Part shown: positions 1 through 5,302 of the stretch, piece by piece
How positions within the stretch are numbered: position 1 is the stretch's first letter
Layout: every line of letters begins with the position of its first letter
Source of the DNA: Chitinophagaceae bacterium
Lineage (GTDB): Bacteria > Bacteroidota > Bacteroidia > Chitinophagales > Chitinophagaceae
Direction of reading: 5' to 3'
Length of the DNA: 8,533 bases
NCBI GenBank assembly: GCA_016741945.1
Contig: JACVCQ010000074.1
Span: 1 to 8,533 of the forward strand
The notes under the pieces: model-generated
The model's database searches: none
The model's input: the letters and a program-made list of their open reading frames with translations, nothing else
What the model was told of the DNA's origin: nothing
Translations under genes and position numbers: made by a program

Positions 1-64
1 CATCTGGAAGACAGTAGGGGTTGAGGAAATGATTTGTTCCACGATTGACTTTTTGATTGCCTAA
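1..64. other. Possible edge of a neighbouring gene (strand undecided)
   Basis: The first 60 bases are open in more than one frame. On the plus strand a frame from base 2 encodes a stretch including KTVGVEEMICSTIDFLIA and stops with TAA at 62-64, overlapping the convergent cupin stop (61-63) by two bases; it would be the C-terminus of a gene entering from the left. On the minus strand the frame directly after the cupin stop is also open to the edge, with a possible GTG start at 40-42 (VEQIISSTPTVF...), which would continue the cupin operon. The two readings are antisense to each other and neither matches a family I recognise, so only one at most is real. Confidence 0.25.
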
Positions 65-384
65 TTTAATTTACCGGTGTGTTCTGTTGTTTTAGATTCA
101 ATAAGCATAATTAAACACTCTCTTTTGGAAGAAACCCTGTGATTCTTTCCTTTTTTTACAACAAACAAGTCGCCCTTTTTTAATAGTTGGTCTGGTTGAT
201 CTTCAATTTCCATGAGAAGTGTTCCTTTAACAACATAGAACAATTCATCTTCATGTTCGTGATGATGCCAGGGAACTTCTTGCCCTTTTATTTTTACGAC
301 TTTAATATATTGGTCATTGACTTCACCAATAATTCTTGGTGAAAAATAGTTGTCCAGACCTAAGAAAGCATCTTTCAAATTCAT
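61..384 (-). CDS. Small single-domain cupin protein
   Basis: A 107-residue protein that is almost entirely one cupin beta-barrel. Cupin motif 1, G(X)5HXH(X)4E(X)6G, is intact: G34, H40, H42, E47 and G54 are in register, with an extra His at 41 and 44. Motif 2 is recognisable as G71...G79..H82, but the usual proline is Lys77. Three His and one Glu should bind a divalent metal, giving a small cytosolic metal-binding cupin; the substrate cannot be told from sequence. Such one-domain cupins include sugar- or small-molecule-binding proteins and dioxygenase-like enzymes. The ATG (382-384) overlaps the TGA of the upstream CPBP protease gene (381-383), so the two genes are almost certainly cotranscribed and translationally coupled. 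The stop is TAG at 61-63. Confidence 0.88.
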   Translation of the reverse strand: MNLKDAFLGLDNYFSPRIIGEVNDQYIKVVKIKGQEVPWHHHEHEDELFYVVKGTLLMEIEDQPDQLLKKGDLFVVKKGKNHRVSSKRECLIMLIESKTTEHTGKLN

Positions 385-1274
385 CTTTTAAACAATTTGC
401 CTTTTACAATTTTCCCTTCGTTTTTGGCTCGATAATACAATACGATCCCAATAAGCAACAAAAAAGATCCTGTAAAAATGGAATCTTCAATTCCAACCGC
501 ACCACCTGTTAATAGTTCAGGACCAGTGAATTTTGATTGAATGATACTGCCGATATCATCTAGCCCTGTGAGATTGGAACCATAAAAAGGTTGAGCATAA
601 TTCCAGCCTAAATGGAAGAAAAAAGGCAACCAAATTCTTTTAGTATAAACAAACATCATTCCCATAGTAAAACCCCAAACCAAATAATAAACAAAACTAA
701 TTAGGCTGGAATTGGGATTATAAACATGTTGAAGTTCTACTACCATCGCAATGACAAGGGCTACATGCGTACCTAACCAATTTTCAAATACCCTTAGTAT
801 TAATCCTCTATGAAATAAGTCTTCAACGATGGCTGCAAACAATAGCATCGTGAAAAACTTGATGGATGTGTTCGATGTTGAAATACCATAAGCTCGATAA
901 TTCCCTAATAAGTATAAAATGAAAATGGACAATGAAATTGTAAAAAATCCAAAGAAAAATCCTCCAAACATTTCTTTAGGTAAAAATTGGATGGACAACT
1001 CTGTTATTTCCCTCTGATCATAAAAACGAAATAAAAAGTAATACGCAGCTAGTAATACCAGAAAGGAAATAACATGAATAATGGGATCAGCAATACTTTT
1101 ATCTTGAATAATGTTATAGAAGAATGGTTTTAAAACAAAGTTTTGAACCACTACGAATAGTGAAAAGCAAACGACAATTCCAATGACAATTTTTACAATT
1201 GGAAAATGCAACACTCTTTTTATTAATGCATTCATTGTTTCTTTTGATTGATGGTATTTAAAAATTTTATACAA
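381..1274 (-). CDS. CPBP (Abi/CAAX-like) family intramembrane metalloprotease
   Basis: A 297-residue polytopic membrane protein with about seven or eight hydrophobic segments (near 25-47, 63-83, 102-124, 139-150, 171-180, 191-211, 214-222, 267-281). The CPBP/Rce1 protease motifs are present: ED-xxx-R at E151, D152 and R156 (commonly EExxxR), a second-motif histidine H183 where the usual Phe four residues earlier is Val179, and HxxxN at H221-N225. In the family these Glu/His residues activate water for cleavage of peptides within the membrane; bacterial members act in bacteriocin immunity or processing, but many have unknown substrates. The first codon is TTG (1272-1274), with GAGGAG six bases upstream (1281-1286 on the complement). 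An in-frame ATG at 1233-1235 would give a 284-residue protein without that ribosome site. It overlaps the cupin gene by 4 bases and is divergent from an HxlR regulator that may control it. Confidence 0.85.
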   Translation of the reverse strand: MYKIFKYHQSKETMNALIKRVLHFPIVKIVIGIVVCFSLFVVVQNFVLKPFFYNIIQDKSIADPIIHVISFLVLLAAYYFLFRFYDQREITELSIQFLPKEMFGGFFFGFFTISLSIFILYLLGNYRAYGISTSNTSIKFFTMLLFAAIVEDLFHRGLILRVFENWLGTHVALVIAMVVELQHVYNPNSSLISFVYYLVWGFTMGMMFVYTKRIWLPFFFHLGWNYAQPFYGSNLTGLDDIGSIIQSKFTGPELLTGGAVGIEDSIFTGSFLLLIGIVLYYRAKNEGKIVKGKLFKR

Positions 1275-1286
1275 ATAAAACTCCTC
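1275..1286 (-). promoter_or_regulatory. Shine-Dalgarno site that favours a TTG start
   Basis: On the minus strand GAGGAG (1281-1286) lies six bases before the TTG codon of the CPBP protease gene. The alternative ATG 39 bases further in has only A-rich sequence (AAAGAAAC) before it. The site therefore supports the longer 297-residue form, although Bacteroidota rely little on Shine-Dalgarno pairing. Confidence 0.5.
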
Positions 1287-1302
1287 AATACCTTTACGAC
1301 AA

Positions 1303-1339
1303 GTACGTACGATAAAGTAGCCTACATACCAAAAAGGTA
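1303..1339. promoter_or_regulatory. Cluster of short dyads in the divergent promoter region (candidate HxlR operator)
   Basis: Three dyads sit in the 102-base gap between the divergent CPBP protease and HxlR genes: GTACGTAC (1303-1310), GTAG-C-CTAC (1317-1325), and TACC-AAAAA-GGTA (1327-1339). HxlR/YodB-type regulators are known to bind short GTA/TAC-containing inverted repeats close to their own promoters and often control a divergent gene. The position and half-site style fit, but binding is inferred. Confidence 0.4.
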
Positions 1340-1376
1340 GTATTGTTGATTATCAGCATTTTAAATTTTTAAATAA

Positions 1377-1700
1377 ATGAAGAATAACATGAAAAAGGCG
1401 CATTGTGCAGTCGATTATGCTTTCCAACGCATCGGTGGAAAGTATAAGGCCCGAATTTTATGGGTATTGCGCGATGGTTTTTTGAGATATGGGGAATTGA
1501 AAAGAGCAGTAGTGGGTATCACACCCAAAATGCTTACGCAAACGCTCAAAGAATTGGAAGCGGATGAACTAATTGGCAGAAAGGTTTATTTAGAGGTTCC
1601 ACCAAAAGTTGAATATTCACTTACGGATACAGGCAAAGAATTAATTCCGTTTATTGGTCAAATGAAAAGTTGGGGTGAAAAGCAAATGTCAACCAATTGA
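1377..1700 (+). CDS. HxlR-family winged-helix transcriptional regulator
   Basis: A 107-residue protein that is a single HxlR-type winged helix-turn-helix domain. Family hallmarks are in order: Cys10 in an HCAVDYA context near the N-terminus, RIGGKYKARILW (18-29), the recognition-helix segment TPKMLTQTLKELE (49-61), and the wing with EVPPKVEYSLTDTG (73-86). Members bind DNA as dimers; some (YodB, HypR) sense reactive electrophiles or oxidants through the N-terminal Cys, which is retained here, so thiol sensing is possible but unproven. The ATG at 1377 is used; a second ATG at codon 5 is possible and would change nothing important. It is transcribed away from the CPBP protease/cupin operon, which is its most likely target along with its own promoter. 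Confidence 0.93.
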   Translation: MKNNMKKAHCAVDYAFQRIGGKYKARILWVLRDGFLRYGELKRAVVGITPKMLTQTLKELEADELIGRKVYLEVPPKVEYSLTDTGKELIPFIGQMKSWGEKQMSTN

Positions 1701-1932
1701 AACTTACAACTTTCATTGTACGCATCCTCTCTCTCAATTGCAGAGGACAAAAGATTGGAAACCAAACTGCGACAACCGAACAATTGGTTATTCTCTAGCA
1801 CTTTGATGTAGCATGTTTAAACGTACTACAAAACACAATCACCTTGGCTGTGTGAAACGCAACATCCCCTCGTTACCTCGGGAGACATAGCGGAGAACTT
1901 CTTTTTGTGATAAGACCCTGCGGAGAAATAAG
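1701..1932. other. Intergenic region between convergent hxlR-type and DUF4435 genes
   Basis: No gene is supported here. The region lies between two convergent genes but shows no classic intrinsic terminator with a T-tract. It contains a near-palindrome at 1807-1830 and an 8-base direct repeat GCGGAGAA at 1890-1897 and 1920-1927, spaced exactly 30 bases. The right half is richer in G and C than the A/T-rich operon next to it and might be an insertion boundary of the defence module. Confidence 0.4.
1807..1830. repeat. 24-bp near-perfect dyad
   Basis: TGTAG (1807-1811) and CTACA (1826-1830) flank the perfect 8-bp palindrome GTTTAAAC (1815-1822). Ten of twelve positions in each half are complementary. 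There is no loop, so it resembles a protein-binding dyad more than an RNA hairpin. Its ligand is unknown; the GTA-type half-sites resemble those in the HxlR promoter region. Confidence 0.45.
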
Positions 1933-2769
1933 CTATAACGCTTCTATTGTAGACTTAAGTTTGCCTAGTCGGTCAAGATTACAAATTTGGACTAATGTGA
2001 ATTTAGCTTCTTCGAGTGAAGGAAAAGCTTTTGACTTTTTAAAACAATTTGTTTTTATTAAAAGAATAGGAATTAGATAATCTTTACCTGAAACTATTGT
2101 CATAAGATTATCAAGAGAGTAGTCCCATCTACTTTTTAACTCGTTCATCTTTTTTTGATACTCTTCTTCAGTTGTTAGATTCAATATCTCTTTTTTAAGA
2201 TGATCAATATCCCTAGTAACCAATTCTTCTATATAGTCATCCTTAGAATGGAATTTATGGATATTATGTAAAGTAAAACATCCTCCAAAGTAGTCAACTA
2301 AGGCATAATGTAGAAATAAGTCAATAAGAGAAATAGAATACCCGTTCAGCCATTTTTCGAATTCTAATGTAGATTCAATTTCAGCTTTTGATTTCGTACC
2401 ACAGTTTAAGTAAATAAAATTGATGACACTTTCTTTATCGAAAAGAAAATTTTCAATACAATAACCCTCAAGGACATATAAATTTTTTAAAGATGGAGTA
2501 CTCCTGTAAATAAATTTAATATCCCCATCAATGATAAATAACTTCTTCCTCCCATTATTTGGCTCATTTTTACAGCGTTCAATTACTGTATTTTTAGATC
2601 CTAATGGAGTTATATCATTAATTTTAATCTTACTATCGAGAAGGCGACTGAATAAAACTTTATAAAACTCTTTATCCTTAAGTTCATCTTCTGTATAAAT
2701 ATCAATGTCGTTCCTATAAGCTAAAAATGTTGATACCAATCTCTTTGGCTCATCGCTAAATTCAAGCAT
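1933..2769 (-). CDS. ariB: DUF4435 protein, AriB-like TOPRIM effector of a PARIS defence system
   Basis: A 278-residue soluble protein with DUF4435 features. A TOPRIM-like acidic pattern is visible: E27 in DIDIYTED, the D81-G-D83 pair after a hydrophobic strand (FIIDGDI), and E106 in the family signature GYCIENFL (102-109); K229 lies in a conserved-looking SGKDYL. In PARIS, AriB is a DUF4435 nuclease held inactive in an AriA ATPase assembly and released when a phage anti-restriction protein such as Ocr is sensed; it then cuts host tRNA and blocks phage production. E27 falls where the catalytic Glu of characterised AriB lies (E26, from memory). The gene starts 3 bases after the ATPase gene stop, preserving the ariA-ariB order. 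The acidic residues suggest it is active. It could belong to another ATPase/DUF4435 pair that is not PARIS, and its substrate tRNA cannot be read from sequence. Confidence 0.75.
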   Translation of the reverse strand: MLEFSDEPKRLVSTFLAYRNDIDIYTEDELKDKEFYKVLFSRLLDSKIKINDITPLGSKNTVIERCKNEPNNGRKKLFIIDGDIKFIYRSTPSLKNLYVLEGYCIENFLFDKESVINFIYLNCGTKSKAEIESTLEFEKWLNGYSISLIDLFLHYALVDYFGGCFTLHNIHKFHSKDDYIEELVTRDIDHLKKEILNLTTEEEYQKKMNELKSRWDYSLDNLMTIVSGKDYLIPILLIKTNCFKKSKAFPSLEEAKFTLVQICNLDRLGKLKSTIEAL

Positions 2770-2772
2770 CTT

Positions 2773-4152
2773 TTAGAAGTTATATTTATTTAAATCTTGG
2801 CAATGTTTTTCTTTCTCAACTTTTGCAATAATCGATGGCGAATGTGTTGCTAAAATAAACTGAGTTTTTGGGCTAGCTTGTGTAATAGACTGTACAAATA
2901 TTTCCTGCCAAGCTATGTGAAGAGAAAGCTCTGGTTCATCAATTATGAAAACACCTGATGGCTTCTGCGCTTCTTCAAAAATAAGATGTGCAATCATAAT
3001 TATGATTTGTTTTTCTCCTGAAGACAACTCATATACATTTGCCGTTTTTTGATTTTTAAGCTTAATTTTTATTTCCCCATCAGCTTCAGTAACTAAGGCC
3101 TTCCCTCCTTCTTTCAAAAAATTAGATGTCAAAACTTCGAGTTTCTTAAGAGGTGACCGCAACTCAAGAATTTTTTTCTGATATTCTTGACTATAAGTGA
3201 TTATGTCGTCAATTCTTTTGAGCTGATTGCCATTAAGATACCATTGACTAATTATGTCCCTGTATTTGTCAGATAAAAAATCATCTTTTTCTTTTTTATC
3301 TAAGTTTTCATATTCCTTTGCAATTTTCTCTGTTTTACTAAAAAAATCGTTTATCGAGTAATTAATATACTTTATCCCTAAGTCTTCAATCGCTTTGAGA
3401 ACTTGCTCTTTGCGTTCAATTATGTTTTGAGTTGAAGGTATAGCCGAAACTGAATAATCTTCATAAAACTTGAATGACTCTCGAAATAGCTTTTCTTTGA
3501 ACTCATCGCTAATTTGAAATTGTTGTTGCGGTATTTGTCTTATATAGTCAAAAACCAAGAGTTGCACCTCCTCTAAACTTAAGTCTATAGCTTGCGGTTC
3601 TGGAAAACCGTCATATCTTTTACTTCGATACTTTGGATGAAATTGTCTTCTATTTCTGAATCTGAAATCTGTATTTATTCCCTCATAGATTCTTCTATCC
3701 AAACCGAGAAATTTTGGAGTGGCTAATTCTCTAATTTTTTTGGTAACGTCTAATTCATCAAAAGACTCCTTATGTCTTTGTTCGATTTGTGATAACTCCT
3801 CAAAATCATAATGAATGTTTTCGTTTCTAAGAAATCGTTTAATTGAAGACGATGAGGATACCGTTCCGTTCAGTGTAAGAGATATAGAAAAGCTATTATC
3901 CTTGTTACTTTGTTCAGCCCTTATAATAATATTTTTTTCATTTTCATAGGTGCTGCATACAACTTCACAAAACTCATATGAAACTTGATTGAGATATTGA
4001 TACGATGGTGAAATAAGACCCAAAATAAGCTTTAAGGCACTTGTCTTGCCTGAACCATTAATTCCAATCAAAAAAGTCAGGTCAGGGAAAAACTCTATAT
4101 CAAATCTCAAGTAATCATGAACTTTGTCTGCTTTGAATGAATTAATTTTCAT
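2773..4152 (-). CDS. ariA: AAA/ABC-type ATPase, AriA-like sensor of a PARIS defence system
   Basis: A 459-residue ABC-fold ATPase of the AAA15/AAA21 (SMC/OLD-like) kind. Walker A is GINGSGKT (30-37). A long charged, largely helical middle section (about 110-350) separates it from the signature LSSGEKQ (376-382), Walker B VFIIDE (401-406; D405, E406), the D-loop region PELSLH, and the H-switch ATHSPS with H437. All ATPase residues are intact. There are no membrane segments. In PARIS, AriA forms an oligomeric ATP-dependent scaffold that binds AriB and recognises a phage anti-restriction protein. The neighbour 3 bases downstream is a DUF4435 gene, the diagnostic partner. Here the C-terminus ends about 20 residues after the H-switch, so no nuclease domain is fused, as in two-gene (type I) PARIS. 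The ATG at 4150-4152 follows an A-rich leader with no Shine-Dalgarno site. The gene is strongly A/T-rich compared with the S9 peptidase gene to its right. Confidence 0.78.
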   Translation of the reverse strand: MKINSFKADKVHDYLRFDIEFFPDLTFLIGINGSGKTSALKLILGLISPSYQYLNQVSYEFCEVVCSTYENEKNIIIRAEQSNKDNSFSISLTLNGTVSSSSSIKRFLRNENIHYDFEELSQIEQRHKESFDELDVTKKIRELATPKFLGLDRRIYEGINTDFRFRNRRQFHPKYRSKRYDGFPEPQAIDLSLEEVQLLVFDYIRQIPQQQFQISDEFKEKLFRESFKFYEDYSVSAIPSTQNIIERKEQVLKAIEDLGIKYINYSINDFFSKTEKIAKEYENLDKKEKDDFLSDKYRDIISQWYLNGNQLKRIDDIITYSQEYQKKILELRSPLKKLEVLTSNFLKEGGKALVTEADGEIKIKLKNQKTANVYELSSGEKQIIIMIAHLIFEEAQKPSGVFIIDEPELSLHIAWQEIFVQSITQASPKTQFILATHSPSIIAKVEKEKHCQDLNKYNF

Positions 4153-4392
4153 TTTTTTACATTAAAATTTTAAAATGCTTCAACAAAGTTGTCGCTAATT
4201 ATCAAGGCATATTTCTTTGCTAGGTGACTCCCCAAATTGAGCAGCTTAGAAATGCAATGATTAAATTTAGAATAAAATCCCATCATAAAACAGTTAAGCC
4301 GAACCTTAGGATTATTACATCCAGTTTGTATTGTTACAAATCACTATTGATTGTTTATACCTCTCGCCGTTGTTAGTCGCCTGAACAAAACC
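4153..4392. other. Upstream region of the ATPase/DUF4435 operon
   Basis: A/T-rich, with no supported gene. It should contain the promoter of the leftward ATPase/DUF4435 operon, but no full TTG/TAnnTTTG promoter at the normal spacing was found. A perfect hairpin or operator-like repeat lies at 4325-4340. Confidence 0.4.
4325..4340. promoter_or_regulatory. Perfect 6-bp inverted repeat upstream of the defence operon
   Basis: TTTGTA-TTGT-TACAAA is a perfect dyad 173 bases before the ATPase start codon and 53 bases after the end of the zinc-ribbon gene. It could be an operator or a weak RNA hairpin. No regulator is encoded next to the operon, so its role is unassigned. Confidence 0.35.
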
Positions 4393-4605
4393 TCACCTCC
4401 TCACAAACCACTCCAATCTCCCACACTCTCCACAAGCGAAGCAATTTGCAGAACGGTCTGCCCAATCAAAACCAAAGAAGGCAGAGATAGAGCTGTTGAG
4501 TAAAACTTTTTTGGTCCAAAAACGGTCATGTCCGCAATGTGGGCATACCAGAGCTTTGCCATGCACTACGATAGACTGCGCTTCCTGTTGTTTGAATAGT
4601 TTCAT
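4393..4605 (-). CDS. Small zinc-ribbon protein
   Basis: A protein of 70 residues from the ATG at 4603-4605. A TTG two codons further upstream (4609-4611) would add two residues but has no ribosome site. Two knuckles frame a zinc ribbon: C-P-H-C near residues 21-24 and C-G-E-C near 58-61, with an additional Cys at 55. The middle segment FFGFDWADRSANCFACGECG and the terminal LEWF match a widespread family of tiny bacterial zinc-ribbon proteins with unknown function (pattern: CxxCGHxxFW ... DWAxxxA ... CxxCGxxxWF). A nucleic-acid or protein interaction role is typical of such ribbons but is inferred. It points in the same direction as the downstream ATPase gene but is 240 bases away, so it is probably a separate unit. 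Confidence 0.75.
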   Translation of the reverse strand: MKLFKQQEAQSIVVHGKALVCPHCGHDRFWTKKVLLNSSISAFFGFDWADRSANCFACGECGRLEWFVRR

Positions 4606-4775
4606 ACACAATTATTGATAGTAAACGATACGATTTTCTCTATGGGGAGGGAAAAAAGATGGGGGAAGTACTAATGTAATACTTTTTTGATATGTCTGTA
4701 TGTTTTCTTCGAGAAATTTCCGAAGCGCGCGGTGTCTATTCCTGAAATCGCTTTACAGGGGGTACGGAATTAAAA

Positions 4776-4784
4776 TGTGGATAA
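4776..4784 (-). promoter_or_regulatory. Perfect DnaA-box-like 9-mer
   Basis: TGTGGATAA is the exact complement of the consensus DnaA box TTATCCACA. It abuts the 11-bp repeat array starting at 4785. A near-match TCATACACA lies at 4602-4610. One perfect 9-mer in a window of this size on both strands is only mildly unexpected, so function as a DnaA site is possible but not established. Confidence 0.35.
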
Positions 4785-4839
4785 GGCGAACTAAAGGTGA
4801 ACCCCTAGTGAACCCTTACTGAACCCTTGGTGAATCCCC
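4785..4839 (+). repeat. Tandem 11-bp array, five units
   Basis: Five consecutive 11-base units with consensus GGTGAACCCYT; the first unit (GGCGAACTAAA) and the last (GGTGAATCCCC) are the most divergent. The constant core is TGAACCC. The 11-base period places each core on the same face of the helix. The array cannot be coding, as 11 is not a multiple of 3, and no frame is conserved. Confidence 0.7.
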
Positions 4840-4844
4840 CTGTG

Positions 4845-4860
4845 CCCCTTCGTCGCCAAC
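4845..4860 (+). repeat. 16-bp repeat, solitary copy
   Basis: CCCCTTCGTCGCCAAC occurs here and again, identical, at 5302-5317, where it forms the outer end of the left REP-like arm of the nested palindrome. The sequence after this copy diverges but still carries short palindromes (TGAGCTCA at 4868-4875), so it may be a decayed copy of the same element. Confidence 0.55.
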
Positions 4861-5027
4861 CTTATCGTGAGCTCATCGCGACTTATTCGTGAGGCATCCG
4901 TGTTTCGGGTACTATCCTTCCTGTTTATATCTGTACTCCCTAAACCTTCCTCCTAATGATACCCCGTATTCCCCCCTAGGATACTTAGGTCTATCCCTTA
5001 GGATACCCTACTCTAGTCCTTATCTTT

Positions 5028-5045
5028 TTTAGCAAATTTAGCAAA
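5028..5045 (+). repeat. Two 9-bp tandem units
   Basis: TTTAGCAAA is repeated twice head to tail and followed by a related ACGCAAAA. On the complement this provides the T-rich stretch that follows the hairpin at 5054-5074. Confidence 0.5.
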
Positions 5046-5074
5046 ACGCAAAACCGGCTAATATTTTTAGCCGG
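5046..5074 (-). terminator. Hairpin with T-rich tail, possible leftward terminator
   Basis: CCGGCTAA (5054-5061) and TTAGCCGG (5067-5074) form a perfect 8-bp stem with a 5-base loop. Read on the minus strand it is followed by TTTTGCGTTTTGC, an interrupted T-rich tail, so it could act as a backup terminator for transcripts passing the stronger site at 5366-5406. On the plus strand the tail is weaker. Confidence 0.4.
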
Positions 5075-5136
5075 AGGACGTAAATTTTTATAAAAGAGGA
5101 TCGTTTATGGATGCATAGCCACCTATGTTCTATGTG

Positions 5137-5153
5137 CAACCCCTCCGGGGTTG
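5137..5153. repeat. CCCC-TCC-GGGG mini-hairpin, copy 1
   Basis: A 7-bp perfect stem, CAACCCC pairing with GGGGTTG, with a TCC loop. The core ACCCCTCCGGGGT is identical to that at 5191-5205, 53 bases downstream, so this is a small dispersed hairpin repeat. Confidence 0.6.
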
Positions 5154-5190
5154 GGGAAATGAATATCAATGCTTTTTTTCTACAGTCTTT

Positions 5191-5205
5191 TACCCCTCCG
5201 GGGTA
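5191..5205. repeat. CCCC-TCC-GGGG mini-hairpin, copy 2
   Basis: TACCCC and GGGGTA form a 6-bp stem with a TCC loop, sharing the core ACCCCTCCGGGGT with copy 1. On the plus strand it is followed by TTTTG. Confidence 0.6.
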
Positions 5206-5253
5206 TTTTGGGTGTAAGAACCCTTGTTCCTTTTTCTTGCGCCTTGTACCTTC

Positions 5254-5272
5254 TCCAAGGGAGTCCTTTGGA
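5254..5272. repeat. Near-perfect 9-bp inverted repeat
   Basis: TCCAAGGGA and TCCTTTGGA flank a single G; the arms are complementary except for one G-T wobble. With almost no loop it can form only a shorter hairpin or a DNA dyad. No role is known. Confidence 0.4.
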
Positions 5273-5274
5273 CC

Positions 5275-5299
5275 TTATTTCTTATTTCTTATTTCTTAT
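5275..5299 (+). repeat. TTATTTC heptamer tract
   Basis: TTATTTC is repeated three times exactly and followed by TTAT. It is a simple-sequence tract prone to slippage, placed just outside the nested palindrome. Confidence 0.7.
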
Positions 5300-5302
5300 C
5301 CC

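Noticed and set aside
1701..1945. Integron attC sites around the defence operon
   Set aside because: GTTATAGC and GTTAGTC at the borders only loosely resemble the GTTRRRY core and lack matching partner cores or the attC fold; no integron integrase is present.
4776..4839. Chromosomal or plasmid replication origin
   Set aside because: Only one perfect DnaA box is present, with no cluster of boxes, no dnaA, dnaN or rep gene nearby, so an origin call is not supported.
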